A stretch of 64,000 nucleotides of DNA from Dicaeum eximium (GCA_013396995.1 VWZP01003907.1:78788-142787), one strand, 5' to 3'. Shown: positions 38,399 through 49,513, counted from the first letter of the stretch. Notes: generated from the sequence alone by a model not told the origin. A program made the numbers and translations.

Positions 38399-38536
38399 TG
38401 CGGTTCATCGTCCTGTCCAACAACTACCTGCAGATCCGGGGCATCAAGAAGACAGATGAGGGCACCTACAGGTGTGAGGGGAGGATCCTGGCCCGTGGGG
38501 AGATCAACTTCAAAGACATCCAGGTCATCGTGAACG
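38399..38536 (+). CDS. NCAM1: NCAM1 exon 4: second half of Ig2
   Basis: This 138-nt exon encodes VRFIVLSNNYLQIRGIKK followed by TDEGTYRCEGRILARGE and INFKDIQVIVN. The DEGTYRC motif holds the second Ig2 core cysteine. The sequence is very close to the mammalian protein, as expected for one of the most conserved parts of the ectodomain. The acceptor is tcctttgcag and the donor is aacg|gtgagg, phase 1 on both sides. Confidence 0.97.
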
Positions 38537-39030
38537 GTGAGGGGCTCAGAGCAGCTCACCTCAGGCTGCTGCTGGAGGGGCTGCCTCAGATTCACACTCA
38601 GATTCACATTCAGATTCACACTCAGATTCACACCATCCTCTCCCTCTGCTGTGCCCAGTGAAAATGTCCATGAAATGCAGGGAGTGCGTGCCAGGTGTTC
38701 ACAGGAAAATAACACCCTGAGAAACCTGCAGCTAAGAGAGAGGAACCGAGCTTGGTGGCCCTCACAAGTGGTTTTGGCCACCACTCTGAGGTGTTTTGTG
38801 TCTCCCCACCCACTGCCCTTCCTCCCCTGTGCTGGTGACTGTGGGCATGCCTCAGACTCACCCTGCAGGTGATGGTGACAGGGTTGGGTGGTGCCATCAG
38901 AGATGACAGGGATCTTCCCTCTGTGTCACACCTCTGTCCCCTCCCAGCTCAGTGGCTCTCCTCTCTTGCAGTGCCTCCCTCTGTGTCACACCTCTGTCCC
39001 TCTCAGCTCAGTGGCTCTCCTCTCTTGCAG
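38537..39030 (+). repeat. Intron 4-5 with 12-bp repeat and duplicated acceptor
   Basis: A short array of cagattcacact (38587-38632) lies near the 5' end. At the 3' end, about 38915-38974 and 38975-39033 are two nearly identical copies of a segment of about 59 bp. It includes the acceptor ctctcttgcag and the first ten bases of exon 5, tgcctccctc. Confidence 0.9.
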
Positions 39031-39148
39031 TGCCTCCCTCGGTGCGTGCCAGGCAGGGCACCATGAACGCCACTGCCAACCTCAGCCCGTCTGTCACCCT
39101 GGCCTGCGATGCCGACGGCTTCCCCGAGCCCACCGTCACCTGGACAAA
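39031..39148 (+). CDS. NCAM1: NCAM1 exon 5: first half of Ig3
   Basis: This 118-nt exon encodes VPPSVRARQGTMNATANL followed by SPSVTLACDADGFPEPTV and TWTK. It has the first Ig3 core cysteine (TLACDA), the core tryptophan (VTWTK) and an N-glycosylation sequon (N-A-T). The acceptor used is the second of two nearly identical copies, ctcttgcag ending at 39030. The first copy ends at 38971 and would add 59 nt and shift the frame, so the downstream site is taken. The donor is acaaa|gtaagg and the intron after it is phase 2, joining lysine to the DGE of exon 6. Confidence 0.96.
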
Positions 39149-39814
39149 GTAAGGTCCTGTGTGCCGTGTCCTGCTGGGCTGGGGACGCTTCCCCACGCCT
39201 GGAGAGCCAGGCTGGAGGCCAGGCAATGTTCTAACTGGGATGAGCTGGTTTTTCTCACAATGGCTTCGTGATGGGGCTGGAGCCACATCTGCTGTGGGGT
39301 AGGCAGGGAGCACAGAGCCCACCCAGAGGGTAAAAATCCTGTTGGTTGAGATAAAAACAGTTTAATAAAGCAAAGCAAACCAAGGAATTGCTTCAGTGCT
39401 CCCCATCGTTCAGCCAGGTCAGCTGTGTTCTCTCCCAGCTTCTGCATTTCCCTGCCATGCAGTGATTCCCACTCCAGGGACACTGTTCCTGGAATTCTGC
39501 AGCCTTTGGTGAAGGTCAGGAGCACAAATTGACCGGAAAAGCTGATGGCAGCTTGGAGTGGTGCCTTGGGATGCAAGAAGCAACCTTTGGTGGGGGGGTT
39601 ACAGCTCTGTGGTGTGCCAGGAGGTGAGAGCTTCAGCTGCCAAGAGCCCTGAGGCAGAAAAAGTTGGGAATAGGACCCAGGCTGAGCTCTGGAGCCCACG
39701 GGGAGAGGGGAAGGTGCTGATCCCTCCCAGCACGAGGAGCTGCAGTGAAATCATTGCATGAACCAGCCTGGGGTCACTTCTGCCAGCACAGCCCCGTGTG
39801 CTCTGTGCCCCCAG
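39149..39814 (+). other. NCAM1: Intron 5-6, no other feature seen
   Basis: Ordinary intronic sequence without arrays or recognisable mobile elements. Confidence 0.8.
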
Positions 39815-39984
39815 GGATGGAGAGCCCGTGGAGGAGGTGGAGGAGGAGGACAAATACAGCTTCAACTCGGACGGCTCCGAGCTGGTCATCCACAGGGTGG
39901 ACAAGAGCGACGAGGCCGAGTACATCTGCATCGCCGAGAACAAGGCTGGCGAGGCCGACGCCACCATCCACCTCAAAGTCTTTG
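39815..39984 (+). CDS. NCAM1: NCAM1 exon 6: second half of Ig3
   Basis: This 170-nt exon encodes (K)DGEPVEEVEEEDKYSFNS, an acidic loop, then DGSELVIHRVDKSDEAEYIC and IAENKAGEADATIHLKVF. DEAEYIC carries the second core cysteine of Ig3. The acidic stretch is also present, with different residues, in other NCAM1 proteins. The acceptor is tgtgcccccag and the donor is tttg|gtaaaa. The frame enters in phase 2 and leaves in phase 1. Confidence 0.97.
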
Positions 39985-40914
39985 GTAAAATTGAGCCCCT
40001 GAGCAGCCCTGGAGCCCAGCTGGGTGTTGGTCACACCCCTGGGAGCTGGGGGGGCCTCCTTGTCCCAGTTAGTGCCTGCTGGGGCTTGTCCCAGCTGCTG
40101 CTGTGCCTGTGCACCTCTGCCATCCTTTGTGTGTGGGGGGGGAACTCGTCCCCGCTCCTCTCTGCTGAAACACAGGCAGGGCTGGTGGGTCAGACCCTCA
40201 GGGCTGGTGGGTCAGACCCTCAGGGCTGGTGGGTCAGACCCTCAGGGCTGGTGGGTCAGACCCTCAGGCTGCTGGATCAGACCCACAGGCTGCTGAGTCA
40301 GACCCTCAGGGCTGCTGGGTCAGACCCTCAGGGCTGGTGGGTCAGACCCTCAGGCTGCTGGAAATACCCTCCAGGCCTTCCAGGCTGAATCCTGATCCAC
40401 CAAAGCTGCTGTTAAAAGGGCTTTAGTGGGGTTTGCTGCAGTCCAGGTGGGGAGGTGAGCTCCACCCCAGCACTGTGTGAGTGAGCTCAGCCTTGTGGGA
40501 GTGAATCAGGAGCTTTCCTGCCTCCCAGGAATCTGGAAGTGGTAGGGAGTATGGAATTCTCCCTGCCTTGTGTGCAGCCAGCTGACAGAGCTGCTTAGCT
40601 AAGGGCTGGTTTGGGGCAGGGGAGGTGGGCAGGGAGGTGAAGAGGGAGATGCAAATCTCGGGGGCTGAGCATTTGTACTTCTTAAATGGGTCCTCTCTTA
40701 GCAGCCTCAGCTGTGAGAATGAGCAGAAGAGGTTTTCCAGGTCCTTCACTTCTGCAAGGAGGTGCCCTTGCAGAAGTCACCGTGCTCCTTCCCCAGCTGG
40801 CAGTAAATTGTCACTGTTGTCCCCAGTGCTGCTTGTTCCCAACGCTGCTGGTGACAGACAGAATTCACCCTGAGCCCCACCTGAGCAAAGGCTCCCTTCT
40901 CTTCTCCTCCTCAG
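39985..40914 (+). repeat. Intron 6-7 with 22-bp minisatellite (40180-40362)
   Basis: About eight copies of a 22-bp unit, gggctggtgggtcagaccct plus ca, including some degenerate copies. The rest of the intron is unremarkable. Confidence 0.9.
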
Positions 40915-41057
40915 CCAAACCCAAAATCACCTACGTGGAGAACAAGACAGCCATGGAGCTGGAGGATCAGATCACGCTGACCTGCGAGGCCTCGGGGGAC
41001 CCCATCCCCTCCATCACCTGGAGAACCTCCACACGCAACATCAGCAACGAGGAGAAG
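40915..41057 (+). CDS. NCAM1: NCAM1 exon 7: first half of Ig4
   Basis: This 143-nt exon encodes AKPKITYVENKTAMELED followed by QITLTCEASGDPIPSITW and RTSTRNISNEEK. It has the Ig4 core cysteine (TLTCEA), core tryptophan (ITWRT) and two N-glycosylation sequons (N-K-T and N-I-S). The acceptor is tctcctcctcag and the donor is gagaag|gtactg. The exon leaves in phase 0, which is why the 30-nt VASE exon can be put in or left out without disturbing exon 8. Confidence 0.97.
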
Positions 41058-44000
41058 GTACTGCCCTTCCCAAAGCCCCGAGGGGTTGTGGGGTCAGCAC
41101 AGCTCGTCCCTGCCTGTCCCTGGCCTGGAATTGCATGTGGATGCACGTGGAGGGCCCAGGGTCACAGGTGCCCTTCCCTGGAGAGCAGCTGGGGAGACCT
41201 TCTGGAATTCCTGCTGTGTTCTCTGGGGGTGAATTCCATTGGACACACCCTAAACCCTCTTCAGAGGAGTTCCTCCAGTTGCAGGAAGCTTCTGGGAGGT
41301 GGGAATGAGCACCCTGATCCCAGAGCTGGCCGTGCTGTGCAGGTGGCAGCAGGTGAGGGCTGCTCCTGTTCATTCCTCTGACACTGCACATCCCTGAAGC
41401 ACAAAAGCCTGGCTGTCTTTTGTGCTCACCTGTTCCGTTGATCCCATCAATACCATTTTGTTCTTAAAAGGCAAAAATAATTAGCAGTTTTTTCTTGAAG
41501 AAGAGTGCTGGTGTTGTTATTGGCGACAGCTCCTTTAATTAGACGAGGTTAGGATGTGCTGCTGTACTGGAGATGTTTCAGAAGTGATCAGGAGGCAGAA
41601 TTTGGAGCCAAAGAATGCCTAGACAGAAGTAGTGGTGAGGAGTTGTTGCTAATTAATAATCTCCTAATAAGAGGATGCTTCAGGGCTCAGCTGCCTTGGC
41701 CATGCCAGAGGTTCTGGCTCAGTGTGGAGGCAGCAGGTGACACTGAAAGTCTTGGAGCAACAGAGGTGTCCACTGTCACTTGTCCCCACAGCTGCTGTCC
41801 TGCACTGCAGCTCCTAAATGAGCTTTTTTAATTGCCCCCATGACGTCAGCCCCTCTCCACGTTGTTGATGTGTAACTTTATTAATCAGGGTGCCAAAGTT
41901 TTCCAGCTTCAGTTCTTTCTTTGCATCTTTTGGATCCCAGGGCTGCTGTGAATCCCTGCAATGTTCAGGGAGAGGTTTCCAGTGCCTGCAGAAGCTGCAG
42001 CCTGACTGGGGGACCTGTTTGGGAAGGATTTGAGGTTATTTATTCATGGGTCTGTCTCTGTCGGGAGAGCCCTGGGAGGTGCCAAGGGCTCCAGTGCTGC
42101 TGGCTCTGGAGTTTGGATCACAGCCATGGACAGAGCTTGGGCAGGAGGAGAATGTGAAAACCAAATCAAGTGGTAGAAATCCCCCTCTGCAGCCCAGTTA
42201 AACCATCAAGAGCTCAGTGGCAAAACTGCTAACTCATTTTTGCTGGTTTTTGAGACTCTGCTTGATGCTCTCAGGTTGGTGATCCGTAGCAAGGGAAATG
42301 TTCATGGTCTGACACTTTCAGATGGTGAAAAGCCAAGGTTTGAGGTGCTGCCATGTGTTCATGTGCTGGTTCAAACCTTCAGGGCAAACATTATTTTATC
42401 ATACCCCATGCACTTTCTAGGCTGGATTATTTTGTGTGTGTGTGTGTGTGTGTGCATTTTGTTTTGGTTTGTCTTGTACTTCTCCCATTCTCTCTTGTGC
42501 TCTGAGTTGAGGTGAACTTTTCAGATGTCCAGAAAATCCTGAGGTCAGAATAGCTCTATAAATATTCTACTACAAACTCTATTCAAATATTTAATTCCAT
42601 TTAATATTCTGTTCCGAATGCATATATTCAGTTTATTCTCCACTTTCTCTCTCCGGGACAGCACAGGGAAGTGGATGGTCTTTGGTGCAGGACAAACAAT
42701 GCTATTTTAAGAATTATCAAGCCTACTTCTGAATATTTCCTTTATCCAGGTACTTGGATGCTTCTCTCTTGCTTCATGTTGTTTGCTCTTGCAATCATCC
42801 CTCAGTGCAGATTTTTAGAGGTGTAGAGATGCCTTAACTCCATAATATTCTGGAAAACCTACCCAAATCCCCAGAGAAGAAGGAAGGTTTAGTTCAGCAG
42901 TGCCAGATTTTGGGATGTCCCAGTCTCTGAGTGCTCAGCCCCCCTTCCATGGAGCAGCTGTGGGGACATTGCTGGGTTTGTCACTTTGTCACCCAGCACT
43001 GGAGCTCAGCCTGTGGGGGTGGGAGGGGAGCTCTCTGCAGGTCCTTGATCCTTTATCCAGAGCTGGGAGCTGCTCTGCCAGCCCTGTCACCATTCCCTGG
43101 AGGGCACAAAGCAAAGGGAGCATCTTCTCCCCAAAGTATCAAAGAACAGAGGAAGGGATCAGCTCTGACTTCTCCCTCTGCACCCCAAGCTCAGTTTAAC
43201 CCCTGTGCTGTCACTGGGCCTTTCTCCCACAAGGCTCCCTGTTCCTCCAGCAGGAAAATGCAGATTTCTGCATGGATCTGAGCTGCTTGGCGGAATTTCA
43301 GGTGTGTGTCACCCCTGTGACAGGTGAATTCCATCAGTGCATTTTGCTGTCCTAGGAACAGCCCAGTCCATCCCTGCTCTGGTTCCTGGGCTGCCTCTCC
43401 CAGCTCTGTCTTGTTGGCAGCCAAAGCAAATGGAAGAGTTTTAATAATTTAGGAGTCTGACGGTGCCCGAGGCTGTGGATTCCCCCTCGATCCCTGGGTG
43501 GAGCTGCTCTGTCTCTGTCCTGGTGAGGAAGAGTTAGTCTGGAATTCTCTGGGATGGGGAATGTGGCTCTGCCTCTTTCCCCACCCTCCCGAGGGCCATT
43601 GCAGAGAAACAGCAAACCCTGAGGGTTTGGGAATGGCTTTTTTTCCTTCTTCATCTTCCTTTTGTTTGCCAGCCAGGGATAAAAGTGACACTGCAGGGAG
43701 CAGAGAGCAGGAGTGGCAGGGACTCAGCAGGCAGGGCCTTGGCCAGAGCTGGGACTGAACAAAGGGATTATTCTGGATTTTTGGGCTGCCTGCTCAGCTC
43801 TGGAGCACCTTGTGCACAGCAGGATGTGCCCATCTAGGAATGAAGGTGTGCTGGGAGTGCCCCAGCCCTGCAGGGGTTGCTGAGCTGCACCTCAGGCTCC
43901 CAGCCACAAACAAACCATTTATTTCCTCAGAGAGGCTGTGTGTCCCATCTGTTGGCATTTCAGTCTCACATGGCAGCAGTGCTCTGTGCTGGTTCTCATT

Positions 44001-44853
44001 CCCTGAGCCTCCATCTCCATCCCTGTCACTCGTGTGTGCTGTGACATTGTGACACCCCCACAATGGCACTGTCTCACAGCCAGGGCTGCCAGCCTGGCTC
44101 TCGTGTCAGCAGGTGATTTTTGACTCCTGGGCTGAAGGGGATCAGTGGAAATAACAGAGACCAGGAGATACCTGAAATAGAAATTACAGGGGGGCAAATG
44201 GAAGGCAGCAGCTTGGCTCTTTGTGAGCCACAGGGGACATGGCCAGTGCTGCTGTGGCGTTCTCTGGGTGGGAAATATTTGCTTTAAAGTGAGGTTTGGG
44301 CACGTTTCACTGCTGTGGGGCTGTCTTCAGCCCAGCAGGGCCGGGTGCTGCCATCCCTGGCCACAGGGAGCTGGAGCTGGGGGTGCTCTGCAGCTCTAGG
44401 GCACAGCCTGCATGGAACAGGGCTCCAAATGCATGATGAGCACATTAATCAGTGTTAATTAATGGGTGTGGGGTGGCAAACAGACCGGGGGCACAACACC
44501 AGGTCTGTCCTCTGCAATCCAGAGTGACTTCCTGAGCACCAGGTGTGCAGGAGAGGTGAGATGTGACAAAGGAAACAGTCACTGATATCAGAAGTCAGTC
44601 CTGAGGCCCATCAGCCTTTTTTTAGTGATTTAAAGACCCATTTGGAGGCTGTGAAATGGTGGAATCCAACCTAAATTGCTGGGAAAGGGAAGCTGTGATC
44701 CGCCCCACACACAGGAGGTGCTCAGCTTGGAGCCTGCATGTGCACACAGCTCAACGTGCTGCAAACTCTGGTACCTGAAAGCAACCTTTGATAAACTTTT
44801 ATTGCTTTTTTTCTGTCGTTGTTGTTGTTGTGTTGTACATCTGTTCTCTCCAG
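41058..44853 (+). other. NCAM1: Intron 7-VASE
   Basis: Unique sequence with a (TG)n microsatellite at 42433-42454. Three TGCATG hexamers, the core of RBFOX binding sites, lie upstream of VASE at 44409, 44430 and 44735. No other exon was seen. Confidence 0.75.
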
Positions 44854-44883
44854 GCTTCGTGGACCCGGCCCGAGAAACAAGAG
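44854..44883 (+). CDS. NCAM1: NCAM1 VASE (pi) alternative micro-exon
   Basis: This 30-nt exon translates in phase 0 to ASWTRPEKQE, the known VASE (variable alternatively spliced exon) peptide inserted in Ig4 of NCAM. It lies between exons 7 and 8, as in other vertebrates. VASE inclusion rises as neurons mature and lowers the neurite-promoting activity of NCAM (family knowledge). The acceptor is ctgttctctccag and the donor is caagag|gtataa. About 70 nt directly upstream lack any AG. GTT repeats (gttgttgttgttg) lie just before the acceptor. It is too short to be found by open reading frames and was recognised from its peptide and borders. Confidence 0.95.
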
Positions 44884-45566
44884 GTATAAGATTACCAGAC
44901 CTTTAGCAAACTTTTTAGGTTGTTGGTTTTTGGTTTCTCTTCTAAGCATTACAGATTAACAAATCTCTAGTGCAGTAACCCAACTAAACGAGCATTAATC
45001 TGACCCAGTTAAATGCCAAAACCAATAAAACACCATTAAGAGAAGCAGCTTCTAGAGGTAGAAATTGCTTGGCATGTAGTGATGCATTTTTTGGATGAGC
45101 AAAGTAGCTGTGTTGGGAGTGAGGAACTCTGCTTGTCACTTAAAAATTAAAGAAAAGGTGATAAAAATTAAAAGCAAATGTAAAATGCTTTTTTCACCAT
45201 TTTTTCCTATGCTGCCAGTGTGAATCATCCTCTCTGTGAGAGAGGGAAGAATTAACACCAACCTGTATTTTGGGAAAGTCATTTTTCCCCAGGAAAGCCT
45301 CCTCTGCTCCAGCCAACTCACCTATTTGCTCATGGCACTCCTTCAGTTTGACCTTCTCTGTAAAGGACAAGTGCATCATGTTCCATTTCCCAGGCAATGC
45401 AGAGAAACCTTTCACCAGGGGCATTTCTCCAGAAAATGCTCCAAATTGCTCCATTATTTTTATTTGTCTTGGATCTGCAAGGGTCAGCGAGGGGGAGGTG
45501 GGATAATGCAGTGGCTGGGGTTGGTGCAAATGGGGTTGGATTTTATTTCACATTCAGTGCTGTGCT

Positions 45567-45567
<1 letters not shown>

Positions 45568-45606
<39 letters not shown>

Positions 45607-45626
45607 TGATGATGATGATGATGATG
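45568..45626 (+). repeat. Compound AAT/ATG microsatellite
   Basis: About twelve AAT repeats run straight into about seven GAT repeats. Confidence 0.97.
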
Positions 45627-47124
45627 CAGCTGATTTGTAGCACTCTTGCTTCAGAATGGACCAGAAGGAAAGTTCCCAAGCAAATAACAGGGGTCAGGGG
45701 GAGAACAAAACGAGCTGTCAGAACTGGGTGACTTGGATTTGTATTTTTAGGATGAACTTTGTGGAGGCTCTGATTTTTTAAAATTATTTTAAAGCCATCT
45801 TAAATCCCAGAGACTGACCAAAGCGAAGCTGTAACTTGAGCACCACCCAGCTGTGTTTCACCAGGGGCTGAGGAGATCCTGCCCATCCTTCCCTCACAAT
45901 AATCCCTTGGATTGTGGCAGGTGGAGGCATCAGATACTCAGAGCAGTTTGCACTGAAGAATTTGGAATTTGAGTGGCTGCATCTCCCCAGGACTCACAGG
46001 AATTCCTGTCACAGCTGTCCCCTCCCTGCCCCCACTGCTTTCTCTGTGCTCTCTCTCTCCAGCTTTTGATTAATATGAGCACTAATACTATTAAGTTTGC
46101 TGTCTCTAAATTTCTTACTGCCTCTGTGTCTTAAAATACCCCAGTGCAGGATCTCTCTCTAAAATTGCTTTTAAATTGCTTTAAAGTTGCTTGGGGGCTT
46201 TTAGCAGTGGATTCCAGCAGCAGGATGAAGGTCAGGGATTGTTTGGCATGAAGAATTTCACTTTTAGTAAAGGAATTTCGGGTGAGGAGGTGAAGTCAGT
46301 CCTGGCAGCATCTCTGGGTACCCTCAGTCACGGCCCAGGCTGGTAACTGGGAATGGGTGCAGCCTTGGGAATATTCAGGGCTGCAGTTAAATACTCCTGC
46401 CTCAGCCTGGAAGCTCTCAAGCACTAGGAGGGAGAGAGCAGTCCATGGCTTTGTGTTTTCATGGATTGGGGGAGCTTTGGTGACAAACTGGAGAGGAAAA
46501 CCACACAGCCTGGGCTGGGTGGGTGGGTGCAGTCCCTTGGCAATCCCCTGGGATTTTACATTCCTTGTTTCTCTCTGTCAGTGGCATCCCCACACTCTCT
46601 TGCGTGTGGGAAATGGTTCTGGAATTTTCTTGAGGCAGGGCTGTCTCTAAAGGCTTTCTTGCCCTTTTCACTGCACTTTCCTCTCTTCATGTGCCACGTT
46701 CAGGTGAACGTTCTGAGCTTCCTTTTTGCCTGGTTCAGCTCTGAGCTCTGGATCTGTTCTTCCTTACCCATTTCAGGGACACTGAGACAAAACCAGTATT
46801 GCTGAGGGGACAGGAAGGGCTGGATTCTCTGACTGGAAGCTCTTGGGGAGGTTTCCTTTTTTTTTTTTTTTTCTTTCTTTTTGCATGCTGGCAAAACTTT
46901 TTAACCAGAGCTGGATCTCTGCAGTTCCCATCCTGGGGAGAAGCTTGACTTTGTTCTCAGACATGTAGTAGCTGATACTTTGGTCCTTATTTGATGTTTT
47001 CCCTGAGTGCTGAGCCACTGCAGCAGGCCTTGTGTGACAGGGAATTGCCTCTGGAGCTGTCACCTGGCCTCAGGTGAGGGGATCCCTGCAGAGTCTGTGC
47101 CACGGCTTGGGGCTGGGGAGTGAC

Positions 47125-48250
47125 TGAGCAGGGCTCTGACTGTTCTGGGCTGTGCCTTGTTGGGCTCTGACTGTTCTGGGCTGTGCCCTGCAGGGCTCTG
47201 ACAGTGCTGGGCTGTGCCCTGCAGGGCTCTGACTGTTCTGGCTGTGCCCTGCAGGGCTCTGACTGTTCTGGCTGTGCCCTGCAGGGCTCTGGCTGTTCTG
47301 GGCTGTGCCCTGCAGGGCTCTGGCTGTTCTGGGCTGTGCCCTGCAGGGCTCTGACTGTTCTGGCTGTGCCCTGCAGGGCTCTGGCTGTTCTGGGCTGTGC
47401 CCTGCAGGGCTCTGGCTGTTCTGGGCTGTGCCCTGCAGGGCTCTGGCTGTTCTGGGCTGTGCCCTGCAGGGCTCTGGCTGTTCTGGGCTGTGCCCTGCAG
47501 GGCTCTGACTGTTCTGGGCTGTGCCCTGCAGGGCTCTGACTGTTCTGGGCTGTGCCCTGCAGGGCTCTGACTGTTCTGGCTGTGCCCTGCAGGGCTCTGG
47601 CTGTTCTGGGCTGTGCCCTGCAGGGCTCTGGCTGTTCTGGGCTGTGCCCTGCAGGGCTCTGGCTGTTCTGGGCTGTGCCCTGCAGGGCTCTGGCTGTTCT
47701 GGGCTGTGCCCTGCAGGGCTCTGGCTGTTCTGGGCTGTGCCCTGCAGGGCTCTGGCTGTTCTGGGCTGTGCCCTGCAGGGCTCTGGCTGTTCTGGGCTGT
47801 GCCCTGCAGGGCTCTGGCTGTTCTGGGCTGTGCCCTGCAGGGCTCTGGCTGTTCTGGGCTGTGCCCTGCAGGGCTCTGGCTGTTCTGGGCTGTGCCCTGC
47901 AGGGCTCTGGCTGTTCTGGGCTGTGCCCTGCAGGGCTCTGGCTGTTCTGGGCTGTGCCCTGCAGGGCTCTGGCTGTTCTGGGCTGTGCCCTGCAGGGCTC
48001 TGGCTGTTCTGGGCTGTGCCCTGCAGGGCTCTGGCTGTTCTGGGCTGTGCCCTGCAGGGCTCTGACTGTTCTGGGCTGTGCCCTGCAGGGCTCTGGCTGT
48101 TCTGGGCTGTACCCTGCAGGGCTCTGACTGTTCTGGGCTGTGCCCTGCAGGGCTCTGGCTGTTCTGGGCTGTTCAGGTTCAGGCTGTTCAGGGCTCTGAC
48201 TGTTCTGGGCTGTGCCCTGCAGGGCTCTGACAGTGCTGTGCTCCCTGCAG
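47125..48250 (+). repeat. 30-31-bp array of about 36 acceptor-like units
   Basis: About 36 units of 30 or 31 bp, each built from ggctctggctgttctgggct followed by gtgccctgcag. The unit looks like a 3' splice site, with a tgttct tract and a terminal ctgcag, and some copies keep the branch-like ctctgac. The last unit, ggctctgacagtgctgtgct plus ccctgcag, is the real acceptor of exon 8. Because three units make 91-93 bp, all six frames stay open for long distances. The 624-codon open frame on the minus strand (46987-48861) is a product of this and is not a gene. Confidence 0.96.
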
Positions 48251-48401
48251 ACGCTGGACGGGCGGATCGTGGTGCGCAGCCACGCGCGCGTCTCCTCGCT
48301 GACGCTCAAGGACATCCAGTACACGGACGCGGGCGAGTACGTGTGCACGGCCAGCAACACCATCGGCCAGGACTCGCAGGCCATGTACCTGGAGGTGCAG
48401 T
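48251..48401 (+). CDS. NCAM1: NCAM1 exon 8: second half of Ig4
   Basis: This 151-nt exon encodes TLDGRIVVRSHARVSSLTL followed by KDIQYTDAGEYVCTASNT and IGQDSQAMYLEVQ. DAGEYVC carries the second Ig4 core cysteine. The acceptor ctccctgcag is the last member of a 1.1-kb tandem array of acceptor-like units, listed separately. The donor is cagt|gtaagt. The exon enters in phase 0 and leaves in phase 1, so it can join either exon 7 or VASE. Its base composition is very GC-rich with many CpGs, unlike the flanking intron. Confidence 0.97.
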
Positions 48402-48972
48402 GTAAGTGCCTGGGGGGGGTCACAGGGCCTGCTTTGTTCCCTGTTCCCTCCCTGGGGCGCGGGACGTGCGCGATGCTGAGAGTCAGGGTGTGCAAACAGC
48501 TCAGGCTGCTCAGAGTCTCCGTCTGAGGTGTTGCTGATGCTGACCCTGAGATGCTGACCCTGAGATGCTGACCTTGAGATTTAGACCCTGAGATGTTGAT
48601 CCTGAGATTTAGACCCTGAGATGCTGACCCTGCCTGTCTCCAGCCTGGGTGCTCTTTGCACCTCACCACGGATCTGCTGCAGACCCTTTTGTTGGGAATC
48701 AAATTCTCCCCTAGAAAACTTTCCTGGCATTGCTTCCCAGATCCATCCTGCTGTCTGCTCCTCCCACGCTGCACAGGAGCAGCTGAGCAGGTTTTTTCTT
48801 CATGCCTTTCAGCAGAAGACATTGCCCACACCCTGGATGAGAGGACAGTTCCCATTTCCAATATTAGATTGCCTTTCCTGCATTAAGGTGGACTCCAGCC
48901 AAGGGATCCTTACAATGAGGCGTTTTTGGGAGCTTGGCTGGCTCCAATTGCCTTCCCAAATGTGTCTTTCAG
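48402..48972 (+). repeat. Intron 8-9 with short repeats (48532-48630)
   Basis: Six or so degenerate copies of gatgctgaccctga, with the variant gatttagaccctga. The rest is unremarkable. Confidence 0.85.
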
Positions 48973-49157
48973 ATGCCCCCAAGCTCCAGGGCCCCGTGGC
49001 CGTGTACACCTGGGAAGGAAACCAAGTGAACATCACGTGTGAGGTGTTTGCCTACCCCAGTGCTGTCATCTCCTGGTTCCGGGACGGGCAGCTCCTCCCC
49101 AGCTCCAACTACAGCAACATCAAGATCTACAACACGCCCTCAGCAAGTTACCTGGAG
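48973..49157 (+). CDS. NCAM1: NCAM1 exon 9: first part of Ig5
   Basis: This 185-nt exon encodes (Y)APKLQGPVAVYTWEGNQ followed by VNITCEVFAYPSAVISWF, RDGQLLPSSNYSNIKIYN and TPSASYLE. It has the Ig5 core cysteine (NITCEV) and core tryptophan (ISWF). Sequons N-I-T and N-Y-S are in Ig5, the domain whose N-glycans carry polysialic acid in NCAM (family knowledge). The acceptor is tgtgtctttcag and the donor is ctggag|gtgagg. It leaves in phase 0, splitting Ig5 before VTPDSEN. Confidence 0.97.
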
Positions 49158-49513
49158 GTGAGGAAGAGCCTGGAGGGCTCAGTGCCACCCAATAATTGAT
49201 GCTGAAGGAACTCGGCCTTGTCCTCTCAGTAGAAGTGAAGTTGGGGTGGTGTTTCTAGCATATAAATTCTGAGAGAATCAGGTTGTAGAGGATAAAGAAA
49301 AGCAGGAGATGGAAGATAAAGAAAATCAGCTAACAGAAGACACAGCCCCTGCTTGCCTCTGCTTTTTGCCACTGCAGTTCTCTCCCCCATGGGCAGCCCT
49401 GGGAGCACAAACACCTGGATTTTATTGTAGCTTCTCCCCAGCTAAATTCAGGCTGCTTTGGCAGAGTGAAGAGGGTTTTGTGATCCCAGCCTGAGCCTTC
49501 CTTCCCCCCACAG
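49158..49513 (+). other. NCAM1: Intron 9-10, no other feature seen
   Basis: Short intron without arrays. Confidence 0.8.

Larger units (their letters stand above)
44884..48250 (+). other. NCAM1: Intron VASE-8
   Basis: The first 120 bp after VASE are AT-rich and unique. A compound (AAT)n(ATG)n microsatellite lies at 45568-45626 and a poly-T at 46857-46882. The last 1.1 kb is a tandem array, listed separately. Confidence 0.85.

Noticed and set aside
47521..48405. Plus-strand open frame of 294 codons through the same array into exon 8
   Set aside because: It enters exon 8 in the wrong frame. The real exon frame starts at 48251 with TLDGRI.
46987..48861. Open frame of 624 codons on the minus strand with repeated QPRTARALQGTAQNSQSPAG units
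   Set aside because: It is the reverse strand of the 30-31-bp array and of exon 8. The unit lacks stops in all frames, and there is no start context, domain or conserved end.
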